NCBI GenBank assembly: GCA_017436905.1
Contig: JAFSCF010000004.1
Span: forward strand, 1-64,000
Source: Clostridia bacterium
Lineage (GTDB): Bacteria > Bacillota > Clostridia > UMGS1810
Length of the DNA: 64,000 bases
Direction: 5' to 3'
The notes under the pieces were generated by a model. That model was not told where the DNA came from and made no database searches. It saw only the letters and a list, made by a program, of their open reading frames with translations. Shown piece by piece: positions 26,306-35,190 of the stretch. Numbering within the stretch: position 1 is the stretch's first letter; each line of letters starts with the position of its first letter. Both the position numbers and the translations under genes were made by a program.

Positions 26306-28849
26306 ATGAAAGAAGCAAAAACAACAAAGACTAATACAGTAGCAAAGGAAAACAAATCCACCAAAGCGGCTGCAGCAAAAACTACCGCATCAAAGTCAAC
26401 TGCAACAAAAACTACCGCTAAAAAGACAACTAAAACAGCGCCTAAGGCAGATAACACAGTAAAAATGCTTACAGATGCGTGTGTTCGTCTTTTTGGTTGT
26501 GACATTAAAGAGGCAACACAACAGCAGATGTATAAAGCACTCTGCAGCGTAGTTAAAGATTTGCTTGTGCAAAAAAGAAAAAAATTCCACGATAAATACC
26601 GTGCTAATGACGATAAGCAGGTTTATTATATGTCAATGGAATTTTTAGTAGGTACATCATTGCGCAACAACCTTTATAATTTAGGAGTAGAAGACGACTT
26701 TACCAAAGCTGTTAAAAAATGCGGTTTTGATATTAACGACTTATATGATATGGAACCCGATGCAGGTCTCGGTAACGGTGGTCTGGGAAGACTGGCGTCA
26801 TGCTACCTTGACTCTATGACAAGTGTAGGACTTCCCGGCACAGGTTTTTCTATCCGTTATGAGTTTGGTATCTTTAAACAAAAGATAGTAGACGGCTGGC
26901 AGATGGAATTCCCCGATGACTGGCTAAGTTACGGTGATGTGTGGTTAAATCCCAGAGAGGACGAGTCTTTCGAAGTTAAATTCGGCGGCGACGTTTCAGG
27001 ATGGGACGATAACGGCAAATACAGAATTTCGCACACTAACTATAACTCTGTTATTGCTGTGCCTTACGATATGTATATTTCAGGTTACGACACAGACGCT
27101 GTTAATAAACTTGTTCTGTGGAGCGCTAAATCTGCAAACCGTTTTGATATGGCAGCATTTTCACGGGGTGATTATGCAAAATCTTTGGAAGAAAATACTA
27201 TGGCAGAAGTTATATCAAAAGTTCTCTATCCTGCAGACGACCATATCGCAGGTAAGATTTTGCGCCTTAAACAGCAATATCTGCTTGTTTCTGCGTCATT
27301 GCAGAGCATTATTCATAACCATATGAAGCGCTACGGCACACTCGATAACCTTGCCGATAAAATTGCTATTCACATCAATGACACTCACCCTGCACTTTGT
27401 GTGCCCGAACTTATGAGAATTTTGGTTGATGACCACGAATACGGCTGGGACGAAGCATGGAAGATTACCTGCGACACCCTTACCTATACAAACCATACAG
27501 TTATGAGCGAAGCGCTTGAACGTTGGAATGAAAATCTGTTCAGAGAACAATTGCCGCGTGTATACCAGATTGTATGTGAGATTAACCGCCGCCTGGTAGA
27601 ACAACTTAATAATATCTACACAGGTGACCTTGCAAAGATTGACTATATGGCAGTTATCGCTCACGGCGAGGTGCGTATGGCAAATCTGTGTCTTGCAGCG
27701 TGCCATACTGTAAACGGTGTATCCAAACTGCACAGCGAGATTTTAAAAAGCGGAATATTCAGAGATTATTATAATATTGATAACGACAAGTTCACCAATG
27801 TAACAAATGGTATAGCGTACCGCAGATGGCTGTGCCAGTCAAACCCTGAACTTACAGCGTATCTTGAAGAACTCATCGGCGACGGTTTCAAGCACGACAG
27901 TACCGAACTTGAAAAACTGCTTAAATATGTAAATGACGAAAAAGTTCTTAACCGCCTTGCAGAAATTAAGTATAATAACAAAGTTCGTCTTGCAGATTAT
28001 ATTGCAAAGGCAAACGGTATTAATGTTGACCCGAATTCAATGTTTGATATTCAGGTTAAACGTCTGCACGAGTATAAACGTCAGTTGTTAAATGTTTTGC
28101 ATATACTTTATCTTTACAATAAAATCAAAGATAATCCTGGCGGCGATTATGTTCCAAGAACATTTATTTTTGCCGCAAAAGCTTCTGCAGGCTATGTTAT
28201 GGCAAAGCAGATTATCCGCCTTATTGTTGCTGTGTCTGATATGATAAACTCCGACCCTCAGGTGCGTGATAAGATTAAAGTTGTGTTTATAGAGGATTAC
28301 AAAGTATCTTTGGCTGAAATCATTATCCCAGCGGCAGATATATCAGAACAGATTTCAATTGCAGGTAAAGAAGCATCAGGTACTGGTAATATGAAACTTA
28401 TGATAAACGGTGCCGTTACCATGGGTACATTAGACGGTGCCAATGTAGAAATTCACGAGCAGGTCGGCGACGATAATATGTTCCTTTTCGGTATGCACGC
28501 TGACGAAGTAGAAGCACTCTGGCAGAAAGGTTACCGTCCTACAGAGTATGTTGACAGTAATTCCGAACTTAAACGTGTTATTGATATGCTCACATCGGGC
28601 GAACTCGGTGTTAAATTCAACGATATAGCACGTTCACTTTTGACAAACGATTTCGGTGTAGCCGATGCGTATATGATTCTGGCGGATTTTGCCGATTATG
28701 TACGTGCTCAGGAAGATGCTGCAAATGCGTATAAGTCAAAACTTGATTTTGCACGTATGTCGTTGGTTAATATCGCAAAAGCAGGTATTTTCTCATCAGA
28801 CAGAGCAGTTAAAGAATATGCTGATAATATCTGGCACATGAAATACTAA
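26306..28849 (+). CDS. glgP: Glycogen phosphorylase with a lysine/threonine/alanine-rich N-terminal tail
   Basis: 847 residues, GT35. Releases glucose 1-phosphate from glycogen. From about residue 53 the protein is a normal phosphorylase: MEFLVGTSLRNNL, AGLGNGGLGRLASC, and the PLP lysine Lys697 in GTGNMK. Residues 1-52 are an added tail made almost entirely of Lys, Thr, Ala and Ser (for example AAAAKTTASKSTATK), like histone H1 tails. Related enzymes begin near residue 50 of this one. The tail is in phase with the rest and preceded by a good ribosome site (AGAGGAG), so it is likely translated. It might bind glycogen, nucleic acid or polyphosphate; none of this is shown. Confidence 0.95.
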   Translation: MKEAKTTKTNTVAKENKSTKAAAAKTTASKSTATKTTAKKTTKTAPKADNTVKMLTDACVRLFGCDIKEATQQQMYKALCSVVKDLLVQKRKKFHDKYRANDDKQVYYMSMEFLVGTSLRNNLYNLGVEDDFTKAVKKCGFDINDLYDMEPDAGLGNGGLGRLASCYLDSMTSVGLPGTGFSIRYEFGIFKQKIVDGWQMEFPDDWLSYGDVWLNPREDESFEVKFGGDVSGWDDNGKYRISHTNYNSVIAVPYDMYISGYDTDAVNKLVLWSAKSANRFDMAAFSRGDYAKSLEENTMAEVISKVLYPADDHIAGKILRLKQQYLLVSASLQSIIHNHMKRYGTLDNLADKIAIHINDTHPALCVPELMRILVDDHEYGWDEAWKITCDTLTYTNHTVMSEALERWNENLFREQLPRVYQIVCEINRRLVEQLNNIYTGDLAKIDYMAVIAHGEVRMANLCLAACHTVNGVSKLHSEILKSGIFRDYYNIDNDKFTNVTNGIAYRRWLCQSNPELTAYLEELIGDGFKHDSTELEKLLKYVNDEKVLNRLAEIKYNNKVRLADYIAKANGINVDPNSMFDIQVKRLHEYKRQLLNVLHILYLYNKIKDNPGGDYVPRTFIFAAKASAGYVMAKQIIRLIVAVSDMINSDPQVRDKIKVVFIEDYKVSLAEIIIPAADISEQISIAGKEASGTGNMKLMINGAVTMGTLDGANVEIHEQVGDDNMFLFGMHADEVEALWQKGYRPTEYVDSNSELKRVIDMLTSGELGVKFNDIARSLLTNDFGVADAYMILADFADYVRAQEDAANAYKSKLDFARMSLVNIAKAGIFSSDRAVKEYADNIWHMKY

Positions 28850-28855
28850 AATTAA

Positions 28856-28884
28856 GGGCATAAGGAGGATTTCTTCTTATGCCC
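28856..28884 (+). promoter_or_regulatory. Hairpin with buried Shine-Dalgarno between glgP and the amylase gene
   Basis: GGGCATAAG (28856-28864) pairs with CTTATGCCC (28876-28884), leaving an 11-base loop. The strong ribosome site AAGGAGGA (28862-28869) spans the stem-loop junction. No T-run follows, so it is not a terminator; it can control ribosome access or mRNA processing. Confidence 0.6.
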
Positions 28885-28902
28885 GTTTGGAGTTTTAAAT
28901 GA
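28879..28902 (+). CDS. Seven-codon minicistron overlapping the amylase start
   Basis: ATG at 28879 lies 9 bases after AAGGAGGA and opens a seven-codon frame (M-P-V-W-S-F-K) that ends in TGA at 28900-28902. This TGA overlaps the amylase ATG (28899-28901) as ATGA. The arrangement looks like a leader peptide or coupling device: ribosomes stopping there would sit on the amylase start, whose own ribosome site (TTGGAG) is weak. It could also be chance; no homologue can be tested at this length. Confidence 0.4.
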   Translation: MPVWSFK

Positions 28903-30695
28903 GAATTTTATATGACAGTAAAAACAAATATCACAAAACCCCATTTGGATGTCTGCGTCAGGACGAAAAATGTACTTTAAGGATAGATATTCCTGAAAAT
29001 TGCAAAACTACACTTGTTCGCCTTTGTATCCGCACAGAGGACGGGTTTGAGATGTTTGTGCCTTTTAGTAAGGAGAAAACCGAAAACGGATATGAAACAT
29101 ATGTAACAGAGTTTTCGCTGTTTGCCAACGGATTGTATTTTTATTATTTTAATATCCGCACGCAAGACGGTGAGTTTGATTTGTACAAGCAGGGAAAAGA
29201 CACTAATATTGCTGAAGGCGACCTGTGGCAGGTAACGTGCTTTGATAAGGACTATGACACTCCTGCAGATTTCAAGGGCAAGGTGATGTACCAGATTTTC
29301 CCTGACAGATTTAATATTTCGGGTGCGGTTAATCCAATCAACAAACTTGAGCCATATGTACTGCACGAAGATAAGCACGATATTCCCGTATACCTACCAA
29401 ACGATAGAGGCAGAATTGTAAATAACGACTTTTACGGAGGAAATCTTAAAGGAATATGCGATAAACTGCCTTATCTTAAAGGGATGGGCGTTGGCATTAT
29501 ATATTTAAATCCAATATTCTTTGCTTATTCGAATCATCGTTACGATACCGCCGACTATAAGCGCATAGACCCGCTTTTGGGTGATGAAAAAGATTTTTCC
29601 AACTTGTGCACAGAGGCGCATAAACTTGGTATAAAAATAATACTTGACGGTGTGTTTTCACACACGGGAAGTAACAGCGTTTATTTTGACGGCGAGCACA
29701 TATTCGGTAACGGTGCCTGCTCAAACGAAAATTCGCCATACAGAAACTGGTATATGTTCGAGGAGTATCCGCATAAATACACATCGTGGTGGGGGATAGA
29801 CACCCTGCCTTGCGTAGATGAAATGAATGCAGATTATATGAACTATATAATCTTTGATGACGATAGTGTTGTAGAGCATTGGTTAAAACTTGGCGCAGAC
29901 GGATTTCGTTTAGATGTTGCAGACGAATTGCCGGATGAGTTTATAACTGCATTTAAAAAGCGCTTAAAACAAATTAAGCCCGATGCACTTTTAATAGGCG
30001 AGGTTTGGGAGGATGCATCAAATAAAATAAGTTATAGCAAGCGCAGGAAGTATTTCTCTGAAAGTGAACTCGACTCTGTTATGAACTATCCTTTCCGCGA
30101 CGCAATCTTAGGTTTTGTAAAAGGGTATATAAGCGGTATCGATTTTGCAGATAAAGTTATGACCATTGCAGAGAATTACCCCAAACCCGTTATTGAGTGC
30201 CTTATGAATTTGCTCTCAACACATGATACACGCCGAATTCTTACTGAACTTAGCGGAAAAGGCGATGGTATGAGCAAAACGGATAAGTCAAATTTTAAAT
30301 TAAACGGCGAAGAACTTCAGCGTGTTTTGTCGCTTGAAAAAGCCGCTGCTCTATTGCAATTTACCCTCCCCGGAAATCCGTGCATTTACTATGGTGACGA
30401 AATCGGTATGCAGGGGTTTGAGGACCCGTTAAACCGTGCGTTTTTTGAATGGGATAATATAAATAAAGAACTTCAGACGTTTTATCAAAAACTTGCGGAA
30501 CTTAAAAATGGTAATGATGCTGTTAAATGTGGTGATGTTTCAATATGTGCAACAGATGAGCGATATATAAAATTTGCACGCAAGTATGACGAGGCTGTTT
30601 ATGTGGAAATATCTTTAAACGGAAAATTACCGCCTAAAGAAAATACCTTACTTGAATATAGTGATGAATATGTAAGTATGGTTGTTTATAGATAA
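28899..30695 (+). CDS. GH13 alpha-amylase family enzyme (neopullulanase/cyclomaltodextrinase-like)
   Basis: 598 residues, last gene of the glycogen operon. The N-terminal 125 residues form a beta-sandwich of the kind seen in maltodextrin-acting GH13 enzymes. The barrel follows, with GVFSHTG, Asp in DGFRLDVADELP, Glu in LLIGEVWED and Asp in LLSTHDTRRI. There is no signal peptide, so it probably degrades internal glycogen limit dextrins or imported maltodextrins. Debranching activity is possible, since no separate glgX or pullulanase is in the cluster. The start overlaps a seven-codon minicistron. Confidence 0.88.
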   Translation: MRILYDSKNKYHKTPFGCLRQDEKCTLRIDIPENCKTTLVRLCIRTEDGFEMFVPFSKEKTENGYETYVTEFSLFANGLYFYYFNIRTQDGEFDLYKQGKDTNIAEGDLWQVTCFDKDYDTPADFKGKVMYQIFPDRFNISGAVNPINKLEPYVLHEDKHDIPVYLPNDRGRIVNNDFYGGNLKGICDKLPYLKGMGVGIIYLNPIFFAYSNHRYDTADYKRIDPLLGDEKDFSNLCTEAHKLGIKIILDGVFSHTGSNSVYFDGEHIFGNGACSNENSPYRNWYMFEEYPHKYTSWWGIDTLPCVDEMNADYMNYIIFDDDSVVEHWLKLGADGFRLDVADELPDEFITAFKKRLKQIKPDALLIGEVWEDASNKISYSKRRKYFSESELDSVMNYPFRDAILGFVKGYISGIDFADKVMTIAENYPKPVIECLMNLLSTHDTRRILTELSGKGDGMSKTDKSNFKLNGEELQRVLSLEKAAALLQFTLPGNPCIYYGDEIGMQGFEDPLNRAFFEWDNINKELQTFYQKLAELKNGNDAVKCGDVSICATDERYIKFARKYDEAVYVEISLNGKLPPKENTLLEYSDEYVSMVVYR

Positions 30696-30735
30696 AAAAG
30701 AGAAGTAACGGTTTAAACCGTTACTTCTCTTTTTT
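30694..30735. terminator. Perfect palindromic bidirectional terminator
   Basis: Forty-two bases of perfect palindrome centred at 30714/30715. It closes the glycogen operon on the plus strand; on the minus strand it overlaps the last codons and the stop of the MATE gene. Confidence 0.92.
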
Positions 30736-32065
30736 CTGCTTCTTTGTATTCTTTTGATTTCCATTTTCCTGATACATACACCGCTATGCCGAATATAGCC
30801 TCCGTTATCCACGAAAGCACCACGGCGGCATATATTCCGTACATTTCGTATCTGCCAAACAACGCATAACTGTAAATCACACGGCTTACGGCATAAATTA
30901 CCGTTGATACAACAAGAAACTTTCCTGCGCCTGCACTTCTGAAAATTGCGTGTGCAGTATTATTTATTACGTTAAAAAGTATAAATGGCATACAAAATTG
31001 CAGAAATACTTTGCAATAATGAATACTGTCAGTTTCGTTCAAAAATGTTTTTGAAATAACACCTGCGCCGAATACCGTTACAATTAAAAACGGCGCAAGG
31101 AAAAGAAGTGTCTGCGAAAGCGCTGTACTTATACCTTTTTTTATCATGGTATATTTTTTAGCACCGACACACTGCGCAACGTATGTAGAAACTGTTTTAT
31201 TTGCGTTCTGGTATACGCCTGCATTAAGGTCGTACAGCCTCATACTCATGGTATAGCCTGCAATAGCACTTTGTCCCGATAAGTTTGTAAGCGGAGATAC
31301 TATTGCCGTGCAAAGATACATAACAGATTGCTGCAACAAAGACGGAACGGCATAATTTATAGTTGATTTAAGTTCCTCTTTGCTAAAGTAAATGCTTTTA
31401 ATCTCCAATCCCATATCAGTAAAGATTTTGGTGAGCGTTACTATGTAAAAAACCGCCACACAAAATGCAGAAAATATAGTTGCTATTGCCGCACCGGTAA
31501 CACCTAAGCCGCATATCTTTATAAGTACAAAATTTCCTGTTATATTAAGTACACAGGTTACTATAGATGCTATAAACGGCATTCTGGAAAGTCCCATAGA
31601 ATTTGAAACATACATTCCGCACCAGACTAAATTCAAAAATATTATGCCGCCTATATAAACAGAAAAATACGCAAAAGCATCTTTGCGGATATCAGCCTCA
31701 ATGTTGAGAAAATCAAAGATGCTGTTATAGAAAACTATGCAAAGCACAGAAATTAAAATTGCTGCTACAGAGCCTATAAGAAGATTGGTTTTAATTACAT
31801 TTAGCATTTTTTTATATTCGCCGCTGCCAAAAAGCACGGCTATGTAAATAGAAAAGCCTGTGCCGTATCCCCAGAATATTGAGGATATAAGCGTTATAAA
31901 TGGTGAAGTGCTGCCAATAGCCGCAACGGCAACGTCGCCTATCAATTTGCTTGCCATAACCGTATCTATTATATTATACGCCTGCGAAAGCAAAGCCGAA
32001 AACACCAGAGGTATAGCAAAATTTAAAAAGTTTTTGCGTATGTTTCCTTCAAATAATTTTTCCAA
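30713..32065 (-). CDS. MATE-family efflux transporter
   Basis: 450 residues with about 12 membrane helices. The start (LFEGNIRKNFLNFAIPLVFSALLSQAYNIIDT) is typical of the MATE family, which exports cationic drugs or metabolites by Na+ or H+ antiport. The gene uses a TTG start with a weak GGGG ribosome site, 18 bases after the patatin gene. It is the last gene of a leftward four-gene operon. Its last seven codons form one arm of the terminator palindrome. Confidence 0.9.
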   Translation of the reverse strand: MEKLFEGNIRKNFLNFAIPLVFSALLSQAYNIIDTVMASKLIGDVAVAAIGSTSPFITLISSIFWGYGTGFSIYIAVLFGSGEYKKMLNVIKTNLLIGSVAAILISVLCIVFYNSIFDFLNIEADIRKDAFAYFSVYIGGIIFLNLVWCGMYVSNSMGLSRMPFIASIVTCVLNITGNFVLIKICGLGVTGAAIATIFSAFCVAVFYIVTLTKIFTDMGLEIKSIYFSKEELKSTINYAVPSLLQQSVMYLCTAIVSPLTNLSGQSAIAGYTMSMRLYDLNAGVYQNANKTVSTYVAQCVGAKKYTMIKKGISTALSQTLLFLAPFLIVTVFGAGVISKTFLNETDSIHYCKVFLQFCMPFILFNVINNTAHAIFRSAGAGKFLVVSTVIYAVSRVIYSYALFGRYEMYGIYAAVVLSWITEAIFGIAVYVSGKWKSKEYKEAEKREVTV

Positions 32066-32083
32066 CAGTAAAACCCCATTCAG

Positions 32084-32995
32084 TTAATTTATACCAAGAT
32101 ATTTTTTGATGTCGGGTATTAGTTTCAATGTGTCATTGTACCCCATATAGTAAAGAGCACCGAGTTTTTCTATGTCGTCTTCAAAACGGCTTACATCAAC
32201 CGGCTCTGTAGGGGTTATAACAAAAACTCTGCCTTCATCACGGAGTTTATCAAGTTTATCCAACTGCTCATTGTACATTTCGTTGTTTGTGCCTAACAAT
32301 TTTGCAAATTCAGGAAATTTATGAAACACCTTTTGAGCCAGTTTTTTTGAACGCTCAGATGTTTTGCTTTTGCGGTAGGTGCTATTCTGGGTTTTTATAA
32401 CGATAATCTTTTCATAGCCGTTGTCAAGCGCCCATTGGTAAGGCACTTTGTCAGCACAGCCGCCGTCAAGGTACGGTGTGCCGTTTATCATAACGGGTTT
32501 TGAAACATAGGGGAGAGAAGATGACGCCTCAAGCACTTTGTATATATCGCAACTGCCATTTTCAAAATATTCAGCCTTGGCGGTTTTTAAATTAGTTGCA
32601 ACTACAACAAAACGTTGTTTTCCGCTTTCAAAACGGTCATGATTGAATGGATATTTTTTCATTAACTCGTTAAAAGCATAGTCGTAGCCGAATATACTTC
32701 TTTTTTTGATAAGCACACGACTGCCAACATATTTTTTGTCAAATCTGTGGTTTAAAGTTATTTTTCCTGCTCTGCCAATCTGCCCTGATATATAGTTCAT
32801 ACCATTTAAGGCACCTGCCGACACACCTATTGCGCAACGCAAGTTTATGCCGTTTTCCATAAGTGCATCAAGTGCTGCGGCAACATATATACCACGGAAT
32901 GCACCACCCTCCATTACAACGCAGCCGTCGGTGAAGTTGTCAGTGGCGTTTCCGCTTGGCAGTTCGTTGATTTTTGAAAATGCTTTGTGTTTCAT
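32084..32995 (-). CDS. Patatin-like phospholipase
   Basis: 303 residues. Glycine-rich oxyanion motif GGAFRG (30-35), nucleophile Ser59 in GVSAG, and the catalytic Asp of YLDGGCAD near 173 form the Ser-Asp dyad of patatin acyl hydrolases (YlbK/YjjU-like bacterial family). It likely hydrolyses lipid acyl esters in the cytoplasm or at the membrane; there is no signal peptide. The ATG directly abuts the stop of the upstream 94-residue gene (TAAATG), so translation is coupled. Confidence 0.9.
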   Translation of the reverse strand: MKHKAFSKINELPSGNATDNFTDGCVVMEGGAFRGIYVAAALDALMENGINLRCAIGVSAGALNGMNYISGQIGRAGKITLNHRFDKKYVGSRVLIKKRSIFGYDYAFNELMKKYPFNHDRFESGKQRFVVVATNLKTAKAEYFENGSCDIYKVLEASSSLPYVSKPVMINGTPYLDGGCADKVPYQWALDNGYEKIIVIKTQNSTYRKSKTSERSKKLAQKVFHKFPEFAKLLGTNNEMYNEQLDKLDKLRDEGRVFVITPTEPVDVSRFEDDIEKLGALYYMGYNDTLKLIPDIKKYLGIN

Positions 32996-33280
32996 TTAAT
33001 TACCTTCCTGCAAAAAATGTTTTAATTCCTCGGGGAGTTCTTTGCATATGAAAACGTGCTCGCCTAAGGAGAGCGTAGATGCCGCTTTAAGCAGCGTTTT
33101 TTCGGGTATGTTTTTACCGCTTTCAAAAACTGCCAGTTTCATATGCGATTCGGCGTATTTTGAAATGGTCACCAGATGCTTTGCTTCTTCGTCGTCTACC
33201 GCCACTAATGCAAAGTAGCCGTTGTCAAGTTTAAAAAGTACACAAGTATTACTGAATGCTATAACCTTTTTGTAATTCAT
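32996..33280 (-). CDS. Small protein of unknown function (94 residues)
   Basis: I do not recognise a family. The preferred ATG at 33280 has an AAAAAGGTGA ribosome site that overlaps the stop of the acyltransferase gene; the frame can be extended but only without a ribosome site. The protein is soluble, with alternating short strands (VIAFSNTCVLFKLDNGYFALVA) and a helix (VDDEEAKHLVTISKYAE), then KNIPEKTLLKAASTL and a C-terminal acidic helix. It has no signal peptide or cysteine motif. Tight coupling on both sides (overlap upstream, abutting stop and start downstream) argues that it is a real gene serving the same operon. Confidence 0.7.
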   Translation of the reverse strand: MNYKKVIAFSNTCVLFKLDNGYFALVAVDDEEAKHLVTISKYAESHMKLAVFESGKNIPEKTLLKAASTLSLGEHVFICKELPEELKHFLQEGN

Positions 33281-33284
33281 AACA

Positions 33285-34295
33285 TCACCTTTTTGTTTTA
33301 ATATTGATAACCGATTTAAGCGAGTTTTCTGCACCGCTCCACGCAAAACTCAGCACAGAAACGCTTGCAAACCACAACAGCATAACTGATGATGGTGCAA
33401 GGTTAAGCGGAATCGGTTTTAGTATTTCCAAAAAGAACACGTGTATAAGATATGCACTGAATGAATGATGAGAAAGTTTTGTAATGATTTTACTTTCTTT
33501 ATGCAAGTGATCTCTGCACCAGATAAATATACCTGCCGCTTCTATATAATGATTTGATGAGTAACCACTTAAAAACAGATAGTCGCCCGTATTTAAAACT
33601 CTGTTCATAGAAATTAACGGTGTTATAATAAAAGTTGCTATCGAAAGGGCATATATAATGCGTTTTGTATTCTTTTTTAAATCGTATTTGCCAAGAATAT
33701 ATCCCAGCAGAACGTATCCAATATATCCCGTAATTCCGTCATCTGCCAGAAACAGATAAAATCTGCCATCTGCAAATGTGTTTATAAGAGGGCGTATACT
33801 TGTTTGGAATATGGCTATTAAAAACAGAAAGATCAGTTTTTTTGCATCGCAGTTTTTAACGATTATCTGTAAAAACGGCATAAGAAGATATATAAATAAA
33901 ATAGAGTAAACAAACCAAAGATGATACGCACTTCCGCAGTTTATTAATTCCGTAAAAAAGCCTGATACAGATATATCTCTGCCTGCTTGGACAGTCATAT
34001 ATATGTAATAGAATATGTCGTAAGCGATAAAAGGTATACCTATTTTTAATATACGTTTTTTATAAAACGCTTTTATGTCGGTTATGTCTTTGCTAAGCAG
34101 CAGAAACCCGCTTATCATAAAAAATAACGGAACGGCGACTCTTGCAAGTTCGTTTGCATAACCTATTACATACCATAAATTTCTTCCTGCGTTTGCAACG
34201 TCGGCATAGTAGTCGCATATGCAATGCAGAAGTATTACCATAAATATAGAAAACACACGTATAAAATCAATATATTTGTAATTTTTATCAGACAT
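33285..34295 (-). CDS. Acyltransferase 3 family membrane protein
   Basis: 336 residues with about ten membrane helices. The N-terminus YIDFIRVFSIFMVILLHC with its conserved Arg and His and the following VPLFFMISGFLLL are diagnostic of the acyltransferase 3 (OafA/NodX/WecH) family, which O-acetylates surface polysaccharides, peptidoglycan or lipids. It is the first gene of the leftward operon. Its TGA stop overlaps the next gene's ribosome site. Confidence 0.9.
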   Translation of the reverse strand: MSDKNYKYIDFIRVFSIFMVILLHCICDYYADVANAGRNLWYVIGYANELARVAVPLFFMISGFLLLSKDITDIKAFYKKRILKIGIPFIAYDIFYYIYMTVQAGRDISVSGFFTELINCGSAYHLWFVYSILFIYLLMPFLQIIVKNCDAKKLIFLFLIAIFQTSIRPLINTFADGRFYLFLADDGITGYIGYVLLGYILGKYDLKKNTKRIIYALSIATFIITPLISMNRVLNTGDYLFLSGYSSNHYIEAAGIFIWCRDHLHKESKIITKLSHHSFSAYLIHVFFLEILKPIPLNLAPSSVMLLWFASVSVLSFAWSGAENSLKSVINIKTKR

Positions 34296-34328
34296 ATTTT
34301 ATCCTCGCAAATTGCTTATATATACATT

Positions 34329-34357
34329 ATAATACTATTAAATTGGCTTATTGTCAA
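34329..34357 (-). promoter_or_regulatory. Promoter for the acyltransferase-MATE operon
   Basis: Minus strand: TTGACA (34357-34352), 17-base spacer, TATTAT (34334-34329), about 34 bases ahead of the acyltransferase start. Confidence 0.75.
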
Positions 34358-34389
34358 TTTTTTTGCATTGATTATAACGAAATAGAATA

Positions 34390-34418
34390 TTGCAGTTTTT
34401 TATGATATGTGGTACAAT
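34390..34418 (+). promoter_or_regulatory. Promoter for the HAD hydrolase gene
   Basis: TTGCAG (34390-34395), 17-base spacer, TACAAT (34413-34418), 36 bases before the start codon. Confidence 0.7.
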
Positions 34419-34453
34419 TAACATCAATGTAAACAAATGAAAAGGGTGAAGAT

Positions 34454-35098
34454 ATGAAGTATACAACATTTTTGTTTGATTTTGACGGGACATTAGTTGA
34501 TTCTATGCCTGCCTACGTTTCTGTTATGCTGAGGATATTAGATGAAAACAACATAAAGTACAAAAGTGATATTATAAAGATTATCACACCTTTGGGATAT
34601 GTAGGCACGACTAAATATTATAACGAACAACTTGGACTTAAAATGCCACAGAATGAAATTATTGAACTTATGAACAGATATGCTTATGATGAATATGCAT
34701 ATAACATTCCGGCAAAAACAAACGTGATTGAAACTCTCAAAAAGTTAAAGAAGCAGGGAGCAGATCTTAATGTTTTGACTGCTAGTCCTCACTTGGTGCT
34801 TGACGTGTGCTTGAAAAGATTAGGAATATTTGATATTTTTACATATGTATGGTCATGCGATGATTTTGGAACAACAAAAACTGATACGGAAATTTATAAA
34901 ATGGCGGCAAAAAAAATAGGCAAGCCAATCGGTGAAATAATTTTTCTTGACGATAACTATAATGCTGACAAAACAGCGGCGATTGCCGGAATGAAGGTTT
35001 GTGGAGTTTACGATAAGTCTTCAGAGGAATATACCGATGAAATTAAAAAAGTTTCCAATCATTACATAAATGATTTTTGTGAACTCTTAGATTTGTAG
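34454..35098 (+). CDS. HAD-superfamily hydrolase (phosphoglycolate phosphatase-like)
   Basis: 214 residues. Motif I FDFDGTLVDS (nucleophile Asp), motif II NVLTASPH, and motif IV FLDDNYNAD are in order, with a helical cap between motifs I and II, as in phosphoglycolate phosphatase and beta-phosphoglucomutase relatives. The substrate is not predictable. Monocistronic, with its own promoter and a shared terminator. Confidence 0.87.
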   Translation: MKYTTFLFDFDGTLVDSMPAYVSVMLRILDENNIKYKSDIIKIITPLGYVGTTKYYNEQLGLKMPQNEIIELMNRYAYDEYAYNIPAKTNVIETLKKLKKQGADLNVLTASPHLVLDVCLKRLGIFDIFTYVWSCDDFGTTKTDTEIYKMAAKKIGKPIGEIIFLDDNYNADKTAAIAGMKVCGVYDKSSEEYTDEIKKVSNHYINDFCELLDL

Positions 35099-35156
35099 AG
35101 TAACTTGCGTCTAAATTGGCTGCGAATTATAATTATTTCACTATGAGATAAAAACT

Positions 35157-35188
35157 AAAAAGCGTTGGCTTTATGCCAACGCTTTTTT
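35157..35188. terminator. Bidirectional terminator between the HAD gene and mbl
   Basis: A 13-bp stem (AAAAAGCGTTGGC, 35157-35169, with 35175-35187) and loop TTTAT between convergent genes. Confidence 0.92.
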
Positions 35189-35190
35189 AA

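Noticed and set aside
26312-26460. Repeat element or frameshift artefact at the glgP N-terminus
   Set aside because: The stretch is low-complexity but stays in phase with the phosphorylase domain and follows a ribosome site; kept as part of the gene.
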